Shown here piece after piece: positions 63,927 through 64,000 of a stretch of 64,000 nt of DNA. The notes beneath the pieces are model-generated. The model was not told the origin of the DNA and searched no databases. It saw nothing but the letters and a program-made list of their open reading frames with translations. The position numbers and the translations under genes are program-made. Source of the stretch: Rotaria macrura (lineage: Eukaryota > Rotifera > Eurotatoria > Philodinida > Philodinidae); the NCBI GenBank assembly GCA_900239685.1, contig OENT01000687.1, positions 1 through 64,000 of the forward strand, in the 5' to 3' direction. Positions within the stretch are counted from its first letter, which is position 1. Every line of letters begins with the position of its first letter.

Positions 63927-64000
63927 TTTTTTGCTTAACTACAAAGTAGAAAGAAATGTCAGATCTATTTAGGACACTGTGATCAACGGCATAGAGATAT

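Overview
The window looks like nuclear DNA from an invertebrate animal. It is AT-rich, its spliceosomal introns are tiny (mostly 45-80 bp, GT..AG), its genes are well separated, and the spaces hold many decayed DNA transposons and MITEs. Two genes are diagnostic of an animal: SPATA17, and a nuclear receptor with two DNA-binding domains, a type known from flatworms, molluscs, crustaceans and rotifers. I infer a spiralian and would guess a rotifer; no marker here fixes the genus. || Layout: (1) 1-14,634, minus strand: one or two large secreted, mucin-like genes. They are built from repeated 140-165 residue cysteine-containing modules joined by Ser/Thr-rich linkers, with one 2.4-kb exon of 243-bp repeats. 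Twenty exons (14,634 to 4,799) form one consistent model in which every module and linker is bounded by phase-1 introns. Two further exons (733 to 1) belong either to the same gene or to a second copy that starts with a signal-peptide exon near 3,745. (2) 14,635-36,800: gene-poor and repeat-rich. It holds a perfect 2 x 214 bp palindromic MITE with a single N at its centre, several TA-flanked or 8-bp-duplication-flanked elements (one nested in another), a foldback-like pair of about 0.93-kb inverted repeats carrying a 21-bp minisatellite, and a broken Tc1/mariner-type transposase with its inverted repeats. (3) 36,800-49,400: about 12.5 kb of AT-rich DNA with no recognisable gene and one more palindromic MITE. 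(4) 49,418-50,896, minus: complete SPATA17 (IQ-motif, ciliary/sperm family), nine exons. (5) 54,218-55,178, plus: complete beta-class carbonic anhydrase, four exons. (6) 59,938-63,926, minus: complete 13-exon nuclear receptor with two tandem DNA-binding domains and one ligand-binding domain. || The four gene loci have no evident functional link; they look like ordinary neighbours. Exon coordinates were derived by hand from reading frame, splice dinucleotides and phase. Coding lengths close in frame for SPATA17 (330 aa), carbonic anhydrase (260 aa) and the receptor (606 aa), which supports those models. The 5' end of the large mucin-like gene was not found. I saw no rRNA, intact tRNA, CRISPR array or viral gene.
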